The notes below the pieces were generated by a model that worked only from the letters and a program-made list of their open reading frames with translations, did not search any database and was not told where the DNA came from. DNA of 64,000 nt from Gnetum montanum (lineage: Eukaryota; Streptophyta; Gnetopsida; Gnetales; Gnetaceae), in the NCBI GenBank assembly GCA_015680685.1, contig MNCI01002155.1:372408-436407 (forward strand). Reading direction: 5' to 3'. The position numbers were made by a program, and so were the translations under genes. Positions 11,902 through 23,075 of this stretch are shown piece by piece; within the stretch, counting starts at the first letter, position 1, and every line of letters starts with the position of its first letter.

Positions 11902-13815
11902 TACCCCCATGACTGAATGAAAACTCGTCCTCGAGTTCTTTACAAAATATTGAGAAGGTATGGGATTATTGACTTGAATGACACTAATGGTGAATGGGGT
12001 GACACGTGAATGAATCTATCATTACAATACATGGCAATATTAGTGTTCATGACCATAAGAGTGAACACTATACACATTTGATATCCAGCCTTATTTGGCA
12101 GCTAAGAGAGAAGAGAGAGAGAGAGAGAAAAGAAAAAGGAGAAGACGTGTTGCTACCAATGCCAGGATTGCGCCTTCCATTGTCCATCTATACGTGCACC
12201 ATCATTCTTGTTCCTTGCACAATTTTTCCAGCACCATTCCATCCTAAGTGTTTTCTCTAGATCCAGTCCATTGCTGTATGATTGCTATCTGCACACACAA
12301 CACGGTCACATATGAGCAAGGATAAGTAAATCACAATACAGTTGACACCTTGCCTCGATGTAAGATCCATTGACTAAGTTGTGATATGGATAATACAGAT
12401 TCTAGAGATATAACACTGGTGACTACCCAAGGTGTAGGGGTTAGGAGAAAATTGAAAAAAATTGGACCAGGACCCCCATGACTAAGAGCAATCCTCCGAT
12501 AGAAATAGAATGGAAAAAGATAAGGAATAAGAAAGATGGAGAAAAAGAAATAATGGCAACAATGATAAAATGGATGTCAGAGGTGGAAATGAACAAAATA
12601 AATGTTGATTTCAGTAATGTTTAAGGGAAATAAGTTAACTAATGCACCAATTAGGAATGCCGGTGGGTCCTCCCCAAAGCAGGCTCATACCCTTAATGCC
12701 CTGACAATCCCACATTCAAAGAGTCGATAGGCTCTAGAAATGTCATTTGGAAGCAAGAATTAAAATCTTAACCACAAGAATTTACCAAAAACAAAATAAT
12801 GCATCTACCAAAATATAGACTACTGATACAACCGGCAATGAGGTGGAAAATGGAGAAAGAATGATGAGGAAAAGAGAATGGAATGGAGTCCCAAGAACAA
12901 GGTGGTGTATAGCCCCTTGTGTATTTATGGTTAATGTGACTTAGTAGATCTCATTACAAATCCAACCTCAAACAATCCACATCCAGTGACTTCACATTAA
13001 TACACTTGGCCAATCCATCCACTTGAAGTAACAAGAATGCTTCCGCCAAAGAGTCACCACCATTCCGAAGAAACGAGAAAAGGAAAAGTAGGAAGGGAGA
13101 TAGGGCCTTAGTTAGAGGGAACATGTTTTTTTAGTTCCATAACCAGTGCTTGTAGCCTAGATGATTATTTTATCTAACGGGTGTGCTTTGAACTCTCACT
13201 TTTCTTTCTTTTTTTTTGCGTGAGAACCACACCATGCAAAGACTTATTATTTTTATTAGCTCAGCTTCCCAAAAATGAAGTAACATCGAAATGGTAAGGA
13301 AAACTTAAGAAGAAAACATCCAAGCACCCAAGAGAATGGCCAGAAAAAATGCATCAAATCCCCTTGAAGTCACACCCTTTTCAGACCTTGAGTCCTTCCT
13401 CAATTTGAGAAATGCCTAGTCACCAATTCGTTGATAGTTTTATGATTAAGAAAGGGACTATACAATTCCAAGCCAAGAGAGACCATAGAAATTTATGAAT
13501 GCATGGATGACGTGGACTCATTTCCTGTTATATCAAAAGAACCATACCTTAGTATCAACATTATAACTCCAAAGTAAAAACCAAACATTAGCAATCAATA
13601 GAATACAGTTCATACCATCATCAGGAGCACTTATTAGGTGACAAACCTAACACAAAAAACCACACAAAGAAATGAAAAAGTGTGAACAATGTTGCAAAAC
13701 AAAAATAAGAAAAGTTAAAGAAATTTGTAAAACAAAAATGTGTAAAAAAAAAACTTAAAAAGGAATTGAGGGCCTCAATTGATCAGTAGAGGTGTCCATC
13801 TCCCCCATGACTGAG
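11902..13815 (-). other. non-coding 3' spacer of element G
   Basis: In element sense: first polypurine tract CTCAGTCATGGGGGAGA (13799-13815), hairpin with loop (13179-13246), conserved block (12662-12686), second polypurine tract CTTAGTCATGGGGG (12469-12484), an acceptor-like GTGTGTGCAG (about 12290-12299) where the aORF would start, a CT-rich microsatellite (12112-12130) and the final tract at 11902-11917. No aORF codons are recognisable after the acceptor-like site and no internal TATA is seen. Confidence 0.7.
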
Positions 13816-13907
13816 TTGGAAGGGGGGTATCTAAAATATTGAGTGGGGTCATCCCTTCTTAGAGGTCTTATGTGCACTGGTCATTCTAAGTTCATGGAAA
13901 GTTTGGT

Positions 13908-14911
13908 CTATTGCACATTGATTAGTAATTTCTTATTAAAGTTTTTATCTGGCTTTTTAGGAATTTCCCACTTCCCCCAATTGATTTTTTCCAGGTTAAG
14001 ATTTGGAAGTTGGCGATGATCTTGCTCCAATGTATCTATGCTTTCAATGTAAGCACTAGTTATCCCCTCAGTTAGTTCCATGCACATTAGTGAGTTGTTC
14101 ACTTGATCAGCTATCAGCCACTGGGTGTCTCTTTGTTGTGTAGCTGCTGCATATAAGCACTTTTGTAGGTTAAGGTCTTATGCACACTGGTTGCATGCAG
14201 GCAATGCTAAACTTTGCCCAATCCATGATTTCTATCCGCAATTGCACACTCTATCACTATGTGCAATGCATGGAACCTTCTTCTTCTTGATCTTCCAAAA
14301 GTGTTCTCCTTAGATATTTCCAGGGAAAGATCATGGATTCCTAGACGTGCATCTACAGTACCTAGCCATGCCCTTCCCATTATTACTGGGAAGTCCCCTT
14401 TATCGTTATTTACTTGTATCACTAGGAAATTAGCTGGATATGACCACCCACACACAGTGGTACTGATGTCCTCCACCAATCCCAAGGGGACAGTCATGGA
14501 TTGGTTGGCCAGCTCTAGGTGAATATTGCTCTTTCTTAATGGAGGTAGGTTCCAGGCTTTGTACATCTCTTGTGATATTAGGTCAACTCCAAAACCTGAG
14601 TCTAGAAGAGCTTTACATGGTTCATTCCTAGCGACTTGGAGATAGATTAGAGGGCTTCCAGGATTAGAGAATTTCCTGGGAAGGTGGCCCACCTTAATCC
14701 TATCAATAACGGCATGTGTTAACATAACCGTATGCGTTGAGCTTAGTGTTTGGTTTAAAGGGAGCTCTGAAGCCTTATTTGATAGGGAGGTGTTTAGAGG
14801 TTCAACCACTTGTGGTTGTGAGGGCTTGGTTGGACTGTTGGTTCTGAAGAAAGGTATTTTCTTTATAAGGTTGTCAGAACCAACTATGGGTTGAGGATTC
14901 ACATCCCTCAT
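13908..14911 (-). pseudogene. protease region of element G
   Basis: A 234-codon open stretch (14911-14207) encodes a retroviral-type aspartic protease domain: ARNEPCKALLDSGFGVDLIS holds the catalytic LDSG, then a flap-side region and VIMGRAWLGTVDARLGI, the counterpart of the ILGRPWL strand. The post-protease linker continues to 13908 with a frame break (EGITSAYIESIDTLEQDH). In the D elements RT would follow here; in G the sequence goes directly into the spacer. The protease may be intact, but Gag upstream is broken. Confidence 0.8.
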
Positions 14912-15003
14912 TACATTACGTTGCTATGGTTGAGTAGGGAGTTCCCCTTGCATTGCTGGAGTGGGTGGTAACAGAGCTATCAGTGTGAGAGTTGCGGATG
15001 GAT

Positions 15004-17234
15004 TCAAAGGATGGTATGTGTGTGGGTTATCTCCCCTAGGAGAAGGAGTTCTAAAATACTCCTGAGCTTGGTAGTGATGTTGTGGTGTAACGTGACCAAT
15101 AGAGTCATGTGGAGAGATTGGATGCTACACATAGTAGCCATATGGGTCTGGCTTCTGGTAGGGGTATTGTTGCCTTGGTGGTCACATTCCCCATGACTGT
15201 GGGTATTGCCACTATTGATGTTGCTCAACAGGTTGTGGTGGAGTTCCACTTGGATAATATGTTGAAGGTTGATGGAACTGCCTTGGGTTACCTTGGGGAT
15301 AAGGTTCCATCGGGGTGCTTGTCATCTATTAAATTGTGGGTTGAGTGCATACACCCCAAACTCTTGTAGATGTGAGATTACTAGGCAACATCCCTTAGGA
15401 TGGTCGTATTGGCATATCTCACATCCACTGTCATTGTCCATGTTTGAATCCACAACCTCTTCGATGATGGAAATTTTACCCTTACCCTTGTTACGTGCAT
15501 TGTCTACTTCTCTCTTTTTCTTTTTGTCATGCTCACTACCTCGCTCTCTAGACTCCTCTATAATTTTAAGAACAATTTCAAACCTACTATCCAGGGAGTC
15601 CCATATTTGGTCTACCTTTTCTGATACTTCGGTTGTTAACTTTTGGAGTGGCAAAGTTTTCCTATTCACCATCTGTTCAAGTGGTGACTCTTCTTCCTCC
15701 TCTCACTCCCCTTTTTTGGAGGGAAGAATCTTGGTTGTACTCTTCCACACTTTCTCTCTTTTGTAGCTCACCTTCTTCTTTGGCTACTTTCTTTAGCAAT
15801 CTATGGATTTGATGAGACCTAAGCTCTGATAACCTTCCTTGGGCATACGTCCCAAGGGTTTTTCTTATTTCATGCCTAAGTCCATCTACAAGATGGCGTA
15901 GTTGATCCCGCTACGAATAACCATGGCCAGGGCAACAATGTAATAGTGCGTAATAGCGACCCATGGTAGCATCCAAGGGTTCATGATTTCCTTGCTTCCA
16001 TCCTTGGATTTTCTTTCGCAAGTTAGACACTCTAGAGTATGTTTGGTACTTATCATTAAAAATTTCTAACATTGTACTCCACCTTCGAATGGATTCCGAT
16101 TCTAAGGACCAGTACCAGGTTTTAGCTTCTTTCACTAGTGTCCTTGGGAACAACTTTAGTTTTTGCCATTCATTTTCTATGTTTTGCAAGGCACATGCAT
16201 CATAGAATGCTTGTAAATGATTTTGAGGATTAGTGTTGTATCCTCCCTCAAACAATGGGATGTTATTCATGTCTAACCTCTTGATCCTACTATCTTTTTG
16301 GTTCCTTGTGGGAAGTCTTATGGCCTTCGTTATATCTAACATGCTTCTAGTTGTGAGTAGGGTTCTTCGTGGTCATCTCGTTCATAGTGTCTATGGTGTC
16401 TACACAGTTCCCTACTCTCCCTTCTTCTATGCATTGATTCCTTAGAGTTCCCTCATCCTCGTTCTTGACTGTCTCATCGATGTTTTTCACTCTGTTTCCC
16501 TTTATCCTCATCATTGATTTTTTTTATGACTATGCCAGGACACCGAAGGAGAGGGTGAATGTCACGATGAAGGTGAAGAAGAAGGAGAACCATTGCCATG
16601 ATGGTGTTTTTTACCTTCTCTTCTGTGGTCTCAACCATGATTGTGATCATGATTAGCATGTCTACCCTTATCATGTGGTTTTGTTCCTTCTTTGAACACT
16701 TCATGGGTTGTGAATTGTGGAGTGTAGGTTCTGATACACCACCTCCTAACCATCGTTAGGAGGAGGAACATTGTTTGGTGGGGAACCTATTGAAGGAGGT
16801 TCACCATCCTCAATTTTTCTTAAAACATGCAGAGCATTATGGGGCCATTTATCCTTCGAGGATGTATGATATCTCTCCTGTCACAAGTCCCTTTGATGTT
16901 GTGCTTCTATGGGATTGTAGTTCCTTGTGTAATGATCGCATGCAACATATTCTGCATACAAAAATGACATGCCTATTCGTGAGAGAGCACAAAGGATCAT
17001 GTTGAGGACTGATCAGTCTGGAGGAAACACTATGTTACCTTCCAAGTCTCTCCAACGTAATTGTTCATCTTGATGGAGAACAAAGGTAAAGTCGGGTACA
17101 TACTCATCATGATGAATATATACCACATGAAACTGTTGAGGAACTGGCGGATCTTGGTTACGTGTGTTATGCCGCCGACTATCTCTTGTGTTAGTCCTAG
17201 GCGGTGAAGTGCTCTTATGCGAAGAAGAAGACAT
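15004..17234 (-). pseudogene. gag of element G
   Basis: Start MSSSSHKSTSPPRTNTRDSR at 17234, a segment ending NIVFPPD, a low-complexity His/Asp-rich region (16474-16704), the Gag capsid-like core in a 143-codon open stretch (16342-15911: NHLQAFYDACALQ, TWYWSLESESIRRWSTMLE, YQTYSRVSNLRKKIQGW), a lysine-rich helix and a short zinc knuckle CEICQYDHPKGCC (15385-15423), then a Gln/Pro-rich tail. Several frame breaks separate the parts. This is the best preserved Gag core in the window. Confidence 0.82.
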
Positions 17235-17365
17235 TTTGTCTTGTTTAGTGTGCGATTTACTATTGTCTTATCTTTCCTTGATTAACCCTAAGGGTTCGTT
17301 CTAGAGTCCCAATGATATGAATGATTTCCTATGTTCTACATAGCGCACAAACAACTAAGTCGTTC

Positions 17366-17378
17366 GCAACGGCGCCAA
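17366..17378 (-). promoter_or_regulatory. primer-binding site of element G
   Basis: On the minus strand TTGGCGCCGTTGC directly follows the LTR end. The first 12 bases match the tRNA-Asp site; the rest has diverged. Confidence 0.75.
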
Positions 17379-18136
17379 TGATGAGTGGCGAGGTACCCCT
17401 ACACTCAACCATATGAATACGAGCATTTCACACGCAATCTGGTCAAACTCCAAGGACTAAGTGCTTACTCTCCTTAATGGAACACTCAAGATTAATCAAT
17501 CGTTGTCTTCCCAAACTTACTTGTATTGTCATGGTTGTATGGTCAAGTAAGCTTGAGGTATATGATTTTTATAACTTTTATCTTTTTAATGTCTTATGCT
17601 AATAGGGGAAGGTAAAGAGAACTAAGTGACTAACTTACATTAACTATTCACTAACTAAGTTCTAATTGTTCCTAACACCAGTATCCATTCCCACTTGCTG
17701 CACACATCTTGAACCAGTGCAACGCTGCTGGGATTACCAAACACTAATCATTACTGGGTTACCAAGCGTTACACACATGCTCGAAGTGGTCATACTATGT
17801 GTACTTAACTAGGAGAGTCAAAGGTTGAGAGAGAGATTAATTAACTAGGAAAGCATTTAAACATTCAACAATAATTAATTACTATTTTTCTTATTCTGTA
17901 TGCTGCAAGGTTTATCATAAAGTTCATCTTTATTGTTGTACACAAATGTGTGCTCAGGTACAAATTGCTTGGATAAAGATTTGTTCACTCTATGACTCCT
18001 ACTACAGGCACACAGAAATTATTCTATCTCTAAGGGTCTAACTCTAACTATCTTGAATAAGGGAAGCTGCCTCTTATTTATACAAGATGAGGCAGGATGC
18101 GATATCGTGTGGCGGATGCGATATCGCGGCTCATCA
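17379..18136 (-). repeat. 5' LTR of element G
   Basis: Plus-strand bounds TGATGAGTGG and TCATCA. TATA box on the minus strand near 18073-18082. Only two GATATC palindromes (18101-18128) remain, one fewer than in the 3' LTR of the same element. Confidence 0.9.
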
Positions 18137-18218
18137 CCATGCCTACCCAATATTGTGTATGGAACTTATTCCTTCTCTTCTTCACTTAAGGATGAGTTTT
18201 TATTTAGTCGTGGGGGTA
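18137..18218 (+). promoter_or_regulatory. end of element B internal region with its polypurine tract
   Basis: Resumes element B after the G insertion. It contains the pre-LTR text shared with Z (about 1980-2064) and F, a GGATGAGTTTTTATT segment, and the polypurine tract TTAGTCGTGGGGGTA that primes plus-strand DNA, directly before the 3' LTR. Confidence 0.8.
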
Positions 18219-19095
18219 TGATGAATCACATTATTGCATGTTCTGATGTTGGGTATCCAATGTTAGAGCTTCGATGTTAGGTATCCAATGTTGGAGCCTA
18301 GGATGCAATGTTGGATATCTGATATCATGGGGTATATGCTAGCCTATAAATATAGCCCTTGGGCTCATGATTTGTGGATAGTTTTGAATAGTTTTTACAT
18401 AGTTTTGTTAATAGTATAGTTGAATTCCTATAGTTTTATTCTGTAATCCTAGAGAATAATTAGTGAGTGCCCACAAAGTGGATCTAAGTCAGTTGTACAA
18501 AGTCTTATACAATTGGCAATGTACCTAGACATATTCCATGAACGATAATAAGATCGAGATTGATTCTTATTCATTGCAGCACTTTGACTTAGATTAGATT
18601 TACTTTCCATGTAATTTACTTTTTATGTACTTAGTTAATATTTACATTTTCATGCATGTTATTTAATTAAGCACATAAGTACAATTGCTTCAAGCATGCG
18701 TATGACTCTTGGTAATCCCACCAACACTTAATGTTTGGCAACCTAGCAGCATTATATGTGTTTAGGATGTGCACAAGAAGTGGGATCAGACACTTATGTT
18801 AGGGTGGTTGATTATTAATTAGCAATTAGATTAATTGAATTGATTATAAGTTAAGTTTCAACCTATGGTTAATTGTAGAATAATAAATTATAAAATAATC
18901 AAAATCATATGCATCATTCTAGACTAAACCATATGTGACAAAGCTATCACTAGTCTAAGTGGAAAGACAACGAACTGCAATCAAGGCATAGTGATCTAGA
19001 TGCCATAACTAGTCCCATCCATGAAATTCGACTAGATCATGCATGAATGCTTGTGATTCATATGGTTGGGAATAGGGGTACCTCACTGCTCATCA
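18219..19095 (+). repeat. 3' LTR of element B
   Basis: Starts TGATGAATCAC, ends GCTCATCA, then the CCTTA duplication. TATA box CTATAAATATAG near 18343. U3 has one extra GGTATCCAATGTTxGAGC repeat compared with the 5' LTR. Confidence 0.88.
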
Positions 19096-19100
19096 CCTTA

Positions 19101-20420
19101 CAAAATGTGGAGAAAAAATGACAAAATCTTAATTTGTTCCCAAGGAAATTCATAAAAAAATCTAAAAGTTGTTACCAATCTTTAGACTTGGAATCAATCT
19201 ATAGATGGAGTACAATGCTTGAGCTATTAAATGACAAGTATCAAACATATACCCAAGTGTCCAACTTGAGAAATTAGATCCAAGACTAGAGGTAAAGAAT
19301 ACATAAACCCTTGGATGCAGCTATGGGTAGGTACTATTCCCTTCTACACATATGTCCTAGCCATGATTATTCTCAAAGAGACTAGCTTTTCCATATCATA
19401 AATGGGCTCTGATAAAAAATGAGAAGAACTCTTGGGGTTTATGTCCAAGGGAGACTATCAAAATTATGAGTCCATTAAATCCAAAAGCTAATTGAGTAGG
19501 CTTTCAAGAAAGAAGGAGAATTGAAAAAATGGTAAAGTGCGGAGGAGTATAACCGAGACCCTTTCATCAAAAATAGGAAAGTTTGATTCTATGACAATGA
19601 GGAGGAGGCACCACTTCATGAGGTGGTGAAATAAAAGACCTTTTCAATTCAAAAATTTATCTTTAAAATTTCAACTAAAATAGAAAAAATGTGGGACTCT
19701 TTGGAAAAAAAAATTCAAATTGCCTCAGAAATTATAGAGAAATCCAAAAAGCAAAGTAGTAATCGTGATCATAGGAAAAGGAAGGAAGTTGAACATGCCC
19801 ACCAAAGGGGTAAGGGTAAGGCTACTATAGTAGAGGAGGTTATAAAGACCAAAATAGATGATGGTGGTGGGTGTGACATCTACCAATACAAACATCCTAA
19901 GTGATGTTACCTTATTGTGTCACACTTGTAAGAGTTTGGGGTGTACACTCTAAATCCTAGACTAGTAAGAAGACAAGCACTCAAAAGGTTGCCTTATTCT
20001 CAATGTAAAGCAAGGCTGTTCTACCAAAAATAAGCCTATTATACAAGTGGATCTCCACCACAATCCTTTGATTAGTATTATCAATGGCAACACCCATAGC
20101 CATGGGGGATGCCTTCACCAACGTAGCAATGCCCTTACAGACAACTTGAACCATATGGGTACTATATTCAATGATCCATTTCTTTGCATGACTCTTCCAG
20201 TCACATTTCATTTCAGCATTGCTACTACCCTCTTGAGTACTACAAAGCTCAATCTCCATCTCCCAGAGGAGAATCCCCATATCCTCATTATCCTCTTCAT
20301 CCTTACACACATGTCCCTCCACCCTCAACCCAATTACCACCTACTACATACATGTAGGATGAAATTCCAGCCTAGCCATAGCAACATTACTCTACTAAGG
20401 CTGTTAACTTATAGCTAGCT
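19101..20420 (+). pseudogene. gag of element A, continued
   Basis: Continues the Gag core cut at 5818. Traces of NEWQKLK and the SIDRWSTMLELLNDKYQTY motifs run to 19300, followed by a lysine-rich helix (19689-19860: MWDSLEKKIQIASEIIEKS) and a zinc-knuckle remnant CDIYQYKHPK near 19876. The Gln/Tyr-rich tail (20000-20420) is full of stops. Not translatable. Confidence 0.7.
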
Positions 20421-20581
20421 CCTTAGCCATGTGCTTTAGAAACCAAATCCCAAAAAGACCATTCTTATGAATTAATAGTCCTACAAAGCCCTCACAAATT
20501 TATGTGGCTGATAGCCCTACTTCTCCCTCATCCTTTACATCCAATCCATTTGAATCCCCTTCAAACTAAAGATCTCCCAAA

Positions 20582-21110
20582 GTGCATACTGTCATGTTAA
20601 CCCATGTGCTAAGTAATTATATAAAATCTAGTCATCTTCCTAGGAAAAGATTTAATCCTAAGAGTCCCTTAATCTATTTGAAAATCATTGGGAATGAGCC
20701 TTGCAAAGCTTTTCAGGATTCAGGTTTTGGTGTTAATCTGATTTCTCATGAGATGTACAAAGCCTGGAACTTGCCTCCACTCAAGAAGAGCAACATTTAC
20801 CTTGAGTTAGTAGACCAATCTATCATTGTTTTTTTGGGACTAGTGGAGGAATTGTGACTACCATCTATGGGTGGTCCTAGCTTGCTAACTTCCTAGTGAT
20901 CCATGTTGATAATTTCAAGGGGAACTTCACAGTTATCATCACAAGGGCTTGGCTAAATACCATTCATGCACAATTGGAAATTAGGAACCTTTCCTTGGAG
21001 ATTTCTATGGAAAATGCATTTGGAAAGATCAAGAAGAAGAGAGTTCCATGCATCGCGTACAGTGATACAGTGTGCAACTACATGTAGAAACTATGATCTA
21101 TAAAAAGTGC
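20582..21110 (+). pseudogene. protease of element A
   Basis: Two open stretches in one frame: IGNEPCKAFQDSGFGVNLIS (the catalytic Asp-Ser-Gly is kept, but the preceding Leu is changed), MYKAWNLPPLKKSNIYLEL, then after a break VIITRAWLNTIHAQLEIRNLSLEIS, where the usual Gly of the GRxWL strand is lost. It ends in the cysteine-containing linker (PCIAYSDTVCNYM). Confidence 0.75.
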
Positions 21111-21237
21111 ATTAATCTCAGTATGTAGACAATGTGCAAATGAGTCTAAAATCCAAAGGTGCTTATACGTAGCAGCCACAAAATAAGAGGACACACAGTG
21201 GCTGATAGCTAATATTAAAAGTAACTCAACACTTTTC

Positions 21238-22170
21238 ATGGAACCAGCTAAGAACTTAACATGTGTGTATGTTGAAGGAATAGATGAACTAGAGCGATTT
21301 CATCACCAACTCTTTGATGATGAACCTAATGACACTAATTGGGAAGAGTTGCAAATCCCTGAAAATTTTAAATATAAGCCCTTGGAGTTGAAAACTCTAC
21401 CTATTGGCATGGAATATGATTTTTTGAAAAATGGCAAGCTAGTGATAATCAATGTCAACATTGCTCCTGAACAGAAAGAGATGTTGTTTAATGTGATCAA
21501 CAAATAGCCAACAACCTTTGCTTCGTTGTATCCTAAACTCACCGAGATTGATCCTCAGATATGCTAACATCACATCTATACTGATACTTCCACAAAGCCA
21601 ACGAGATAGTCACATCGATAGTTGAATCCTAAGTTGAAGTAGATCATCAAGGGAGAGGTTGAATAACTCCTTAAGGTGGGGTTCATTCATCCCATTGTGA
21701 ATAGCAAATGGGTTAGCCCACTTGTAATTTTATCAAAGAATGATGGCAAGTGGAGGGTCTGTATTGACTTCAAGTTATTAAACATGACAACATACAAAGA
21801 TCATTTTCCATTGTCATTTGTGGACTAGGTATTGGACACTATTTCTGGGCATTGTTTCTACAACTTTCTGGATGGTCATAGTGGCTATAATCAAATTCAG
21901 AGAGCACCAAAGGATCTAGCCAAAACCACATTCATGAGTCCTTGGGAGACTTTTGCATACAAAAATATGTCATTTGAACTATGTAATGCCCCTACAACCT
22001 TCCAATGGCCTTATTCTAAGCATTTTTTAATAGCAAATCAGTATCAGGGTGGAAGTATTTATGGATGACTTTTTCACTATGGGCCTACATTTGAGAAAGC
22101 CTTGGACCACCTTGAGCAAGTACTAAAAAGGTGTGTGGAGACCAACCTTCAATTCAATTGGAAAAAAAAG
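21238..22170 (+). pseudogene. protease-RT linker and truncated reverse transcriptase of element A
   Basis: The linker (MEPAKNLTCVYVEGIDELE and LEYDFLKNGKLVIINVNIAPEQK-like segments, 21238-21507) leads into the RT fingers (WVSPLVILSKNDGKWRVCID, 21710-21770), palm (FPLSFVDxVLDTISGHCFY, FLDGHSGYNQIQRA) and the FELCNAPTTFQ motif (21970-22005). The FxDD active-site region (22040-22080) is frameshifted. After the thumb text LEQVLKRCVETNLQFNW (22110-22160) it breaks off and becomes Gag sequence of another element. Confidence 0.75.
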
Positions 22171-22179
22171 AGCTATTAC

Positions 22180-23070
22180 CTAGTTGTGTTACCTTTACAA
22201 GACCTTGGGGCTTTTGCTTTGAATCCCAAGTTTGTACAAAAGCAAATGCTGAGGAAATTCCTTACTCACAAGATAATTATAGATAGTTCTATAACTAACT
22301 GTACTATTCTAGTAGGACTTATTATTAGTCTCAACACTACTATCAACAATAGGGGAACAACCCAGAGTTGTGGGGGATGCCATCATCAAACCAGCAATAC
22401 CCTTATTGTCAATTGGGCCCATATGAATACTATGTTCAACAACCTATTTCTCCAAATGATTCTGCTTCCTCTACCTCAAATCACTACTACCACTCTCTTA
22501 AATATCATCAATGCATAACATCTACTATGGGATCACCATCTCAAACCTCTTATCCTCTATCATATCCTCAATACTCTCATACTTTCCTCCAACATATGTC
22601 ACCACCAACAACACAAGAAAGTTTGAAATCATAAACTCAACAAAAGAATGCTACTTATGCTGTGAACATACAAGTAAATGATAATGTTAGTAGACCTTAA
22701 CAAAAGTCTCAAAAAAGTTCTTTCTTTAGGATAGTTTTCTCACATGGGCACAAAATTCATAGACCTACTAACTCATCAAAACCAACATAAAGCCAATCTG
22801 GTGTAACATCCTTCCTCATAAAAATGATGTCTCCTAATCATATGCAAAAGTTAACAATCATCACCGCTCCAACACAAGATGTAAAAGATGAACCTATCAT
22901 TGTGGAGAGACAGGAAACTCCATGCATTACTAATAATAGTAAAGGATGTAGTTGTGAACTAGAAGTTCAAATTATTACAAAATCCCCCTGCCAACCCACA
23001 ACAAAGTTAAGGAACAAGTGTGTAAGCTAAACCAAGTCTACACAGTAGCCACTAAACCAAAAGACACCCA
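22180..23070 (+). pseudogene. gag tail and post-protease linker of element E
   Basis: LGAFALNPKFVQKQMLRKFL, a Tyr/Ser/Gln/Pro-rich tail (22370-22634) and a Cys-containing segment (TPCITNNSKGCSCELEVQII, 22917-22976), ending at the conserved linker text TKPKDTQW-like (23050-23075). Close in structure to 8200-9080 of element B. Confidence 0.65.
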
Positions 23071-23075
23071 GTGGC

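Larger units (their letters stand above)
11102..18136 (-). mobile_element. non-autonomous Ty3/gypsy element G (gag-protease)
   Basis: Complete minus-strand insertion of 7.0 kb. In its own orientation: 5' LTR 17379-18136, primer-binding site, gag, protease, spacer, polypurine tract (11902-11917), 3' LTR 11102-11901. Target duplications CCATA (11097-11101) and CCATG (18137-18141), one mutation apart, and the flanks rejoin into the tail of B (compare the uninterrupted text near 1980 in Z). RT, RNase H, integrase and the aORF domain are absent. The two LTRs differ at roughly one base in ten over their first 200 bases, so it is also old, but younger than B. Confidence 0.9.
5819..19095 (+). mobile_element. 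non-autonomous Ty3/gypsy element B (gag only), split by element G
   Basis: A complete insertion: 5' LTR 5819-6657, primer-binding site, gag, spacer, polypurine tract 18203-18218 and 3' LTR 18219-19095. Flanking 5-bp duplications are identical (CCTTA at 5814-5818 and 19096-19100). Minus-strand element G (11102-18136) sits inside it, 82 bp before its 3' LTR. Without G the element is about 6.2 kb. No protease core, RT, RNase H or integrase can be found: the sequence passes from the gag/post-protease linker (ending near 9080) directly into the 3' spacer. Its LTRs differ clearly, including an extra U3 repeat in the 3' copy, so it is old. It resembles the gag-only TR-GAG class of plant non-autonomous elements. 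Confidence 0.85.
3759..22180 (+). mobile_element. Ty3/gypsy element A, 5' part, split by elements B and G
   Basis: Element A is the oldest host in the nest. Its pieces are the 5' LTR (3759-4612), primer-binding site, gag N-terminus to 5818, then, after the B insertion (5819-19095), gag again from 19101, protease, protease-RT linker and the first half of RT. The reading resumes exactly: the coding text before 5819 ends at CCTTA and the copy at 19096-19100 is also CCTTA, followed by the gag continuation. It stops near 22180, where sequence switches from RT into another element's gag (element E). RNase H, integrase and 3' LTR of A are missing. Confidence 0.75.

Noticed and set aside
15004-15766. 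Open frames on the plus strand opposite the gag of element G (and on the minus strand opposite gag of D1/D2, for example 50602-50976)
   Set aside because: They are antisense shadows of the repetitive Gag tail; no domain and no conservation independent of the sense frame.
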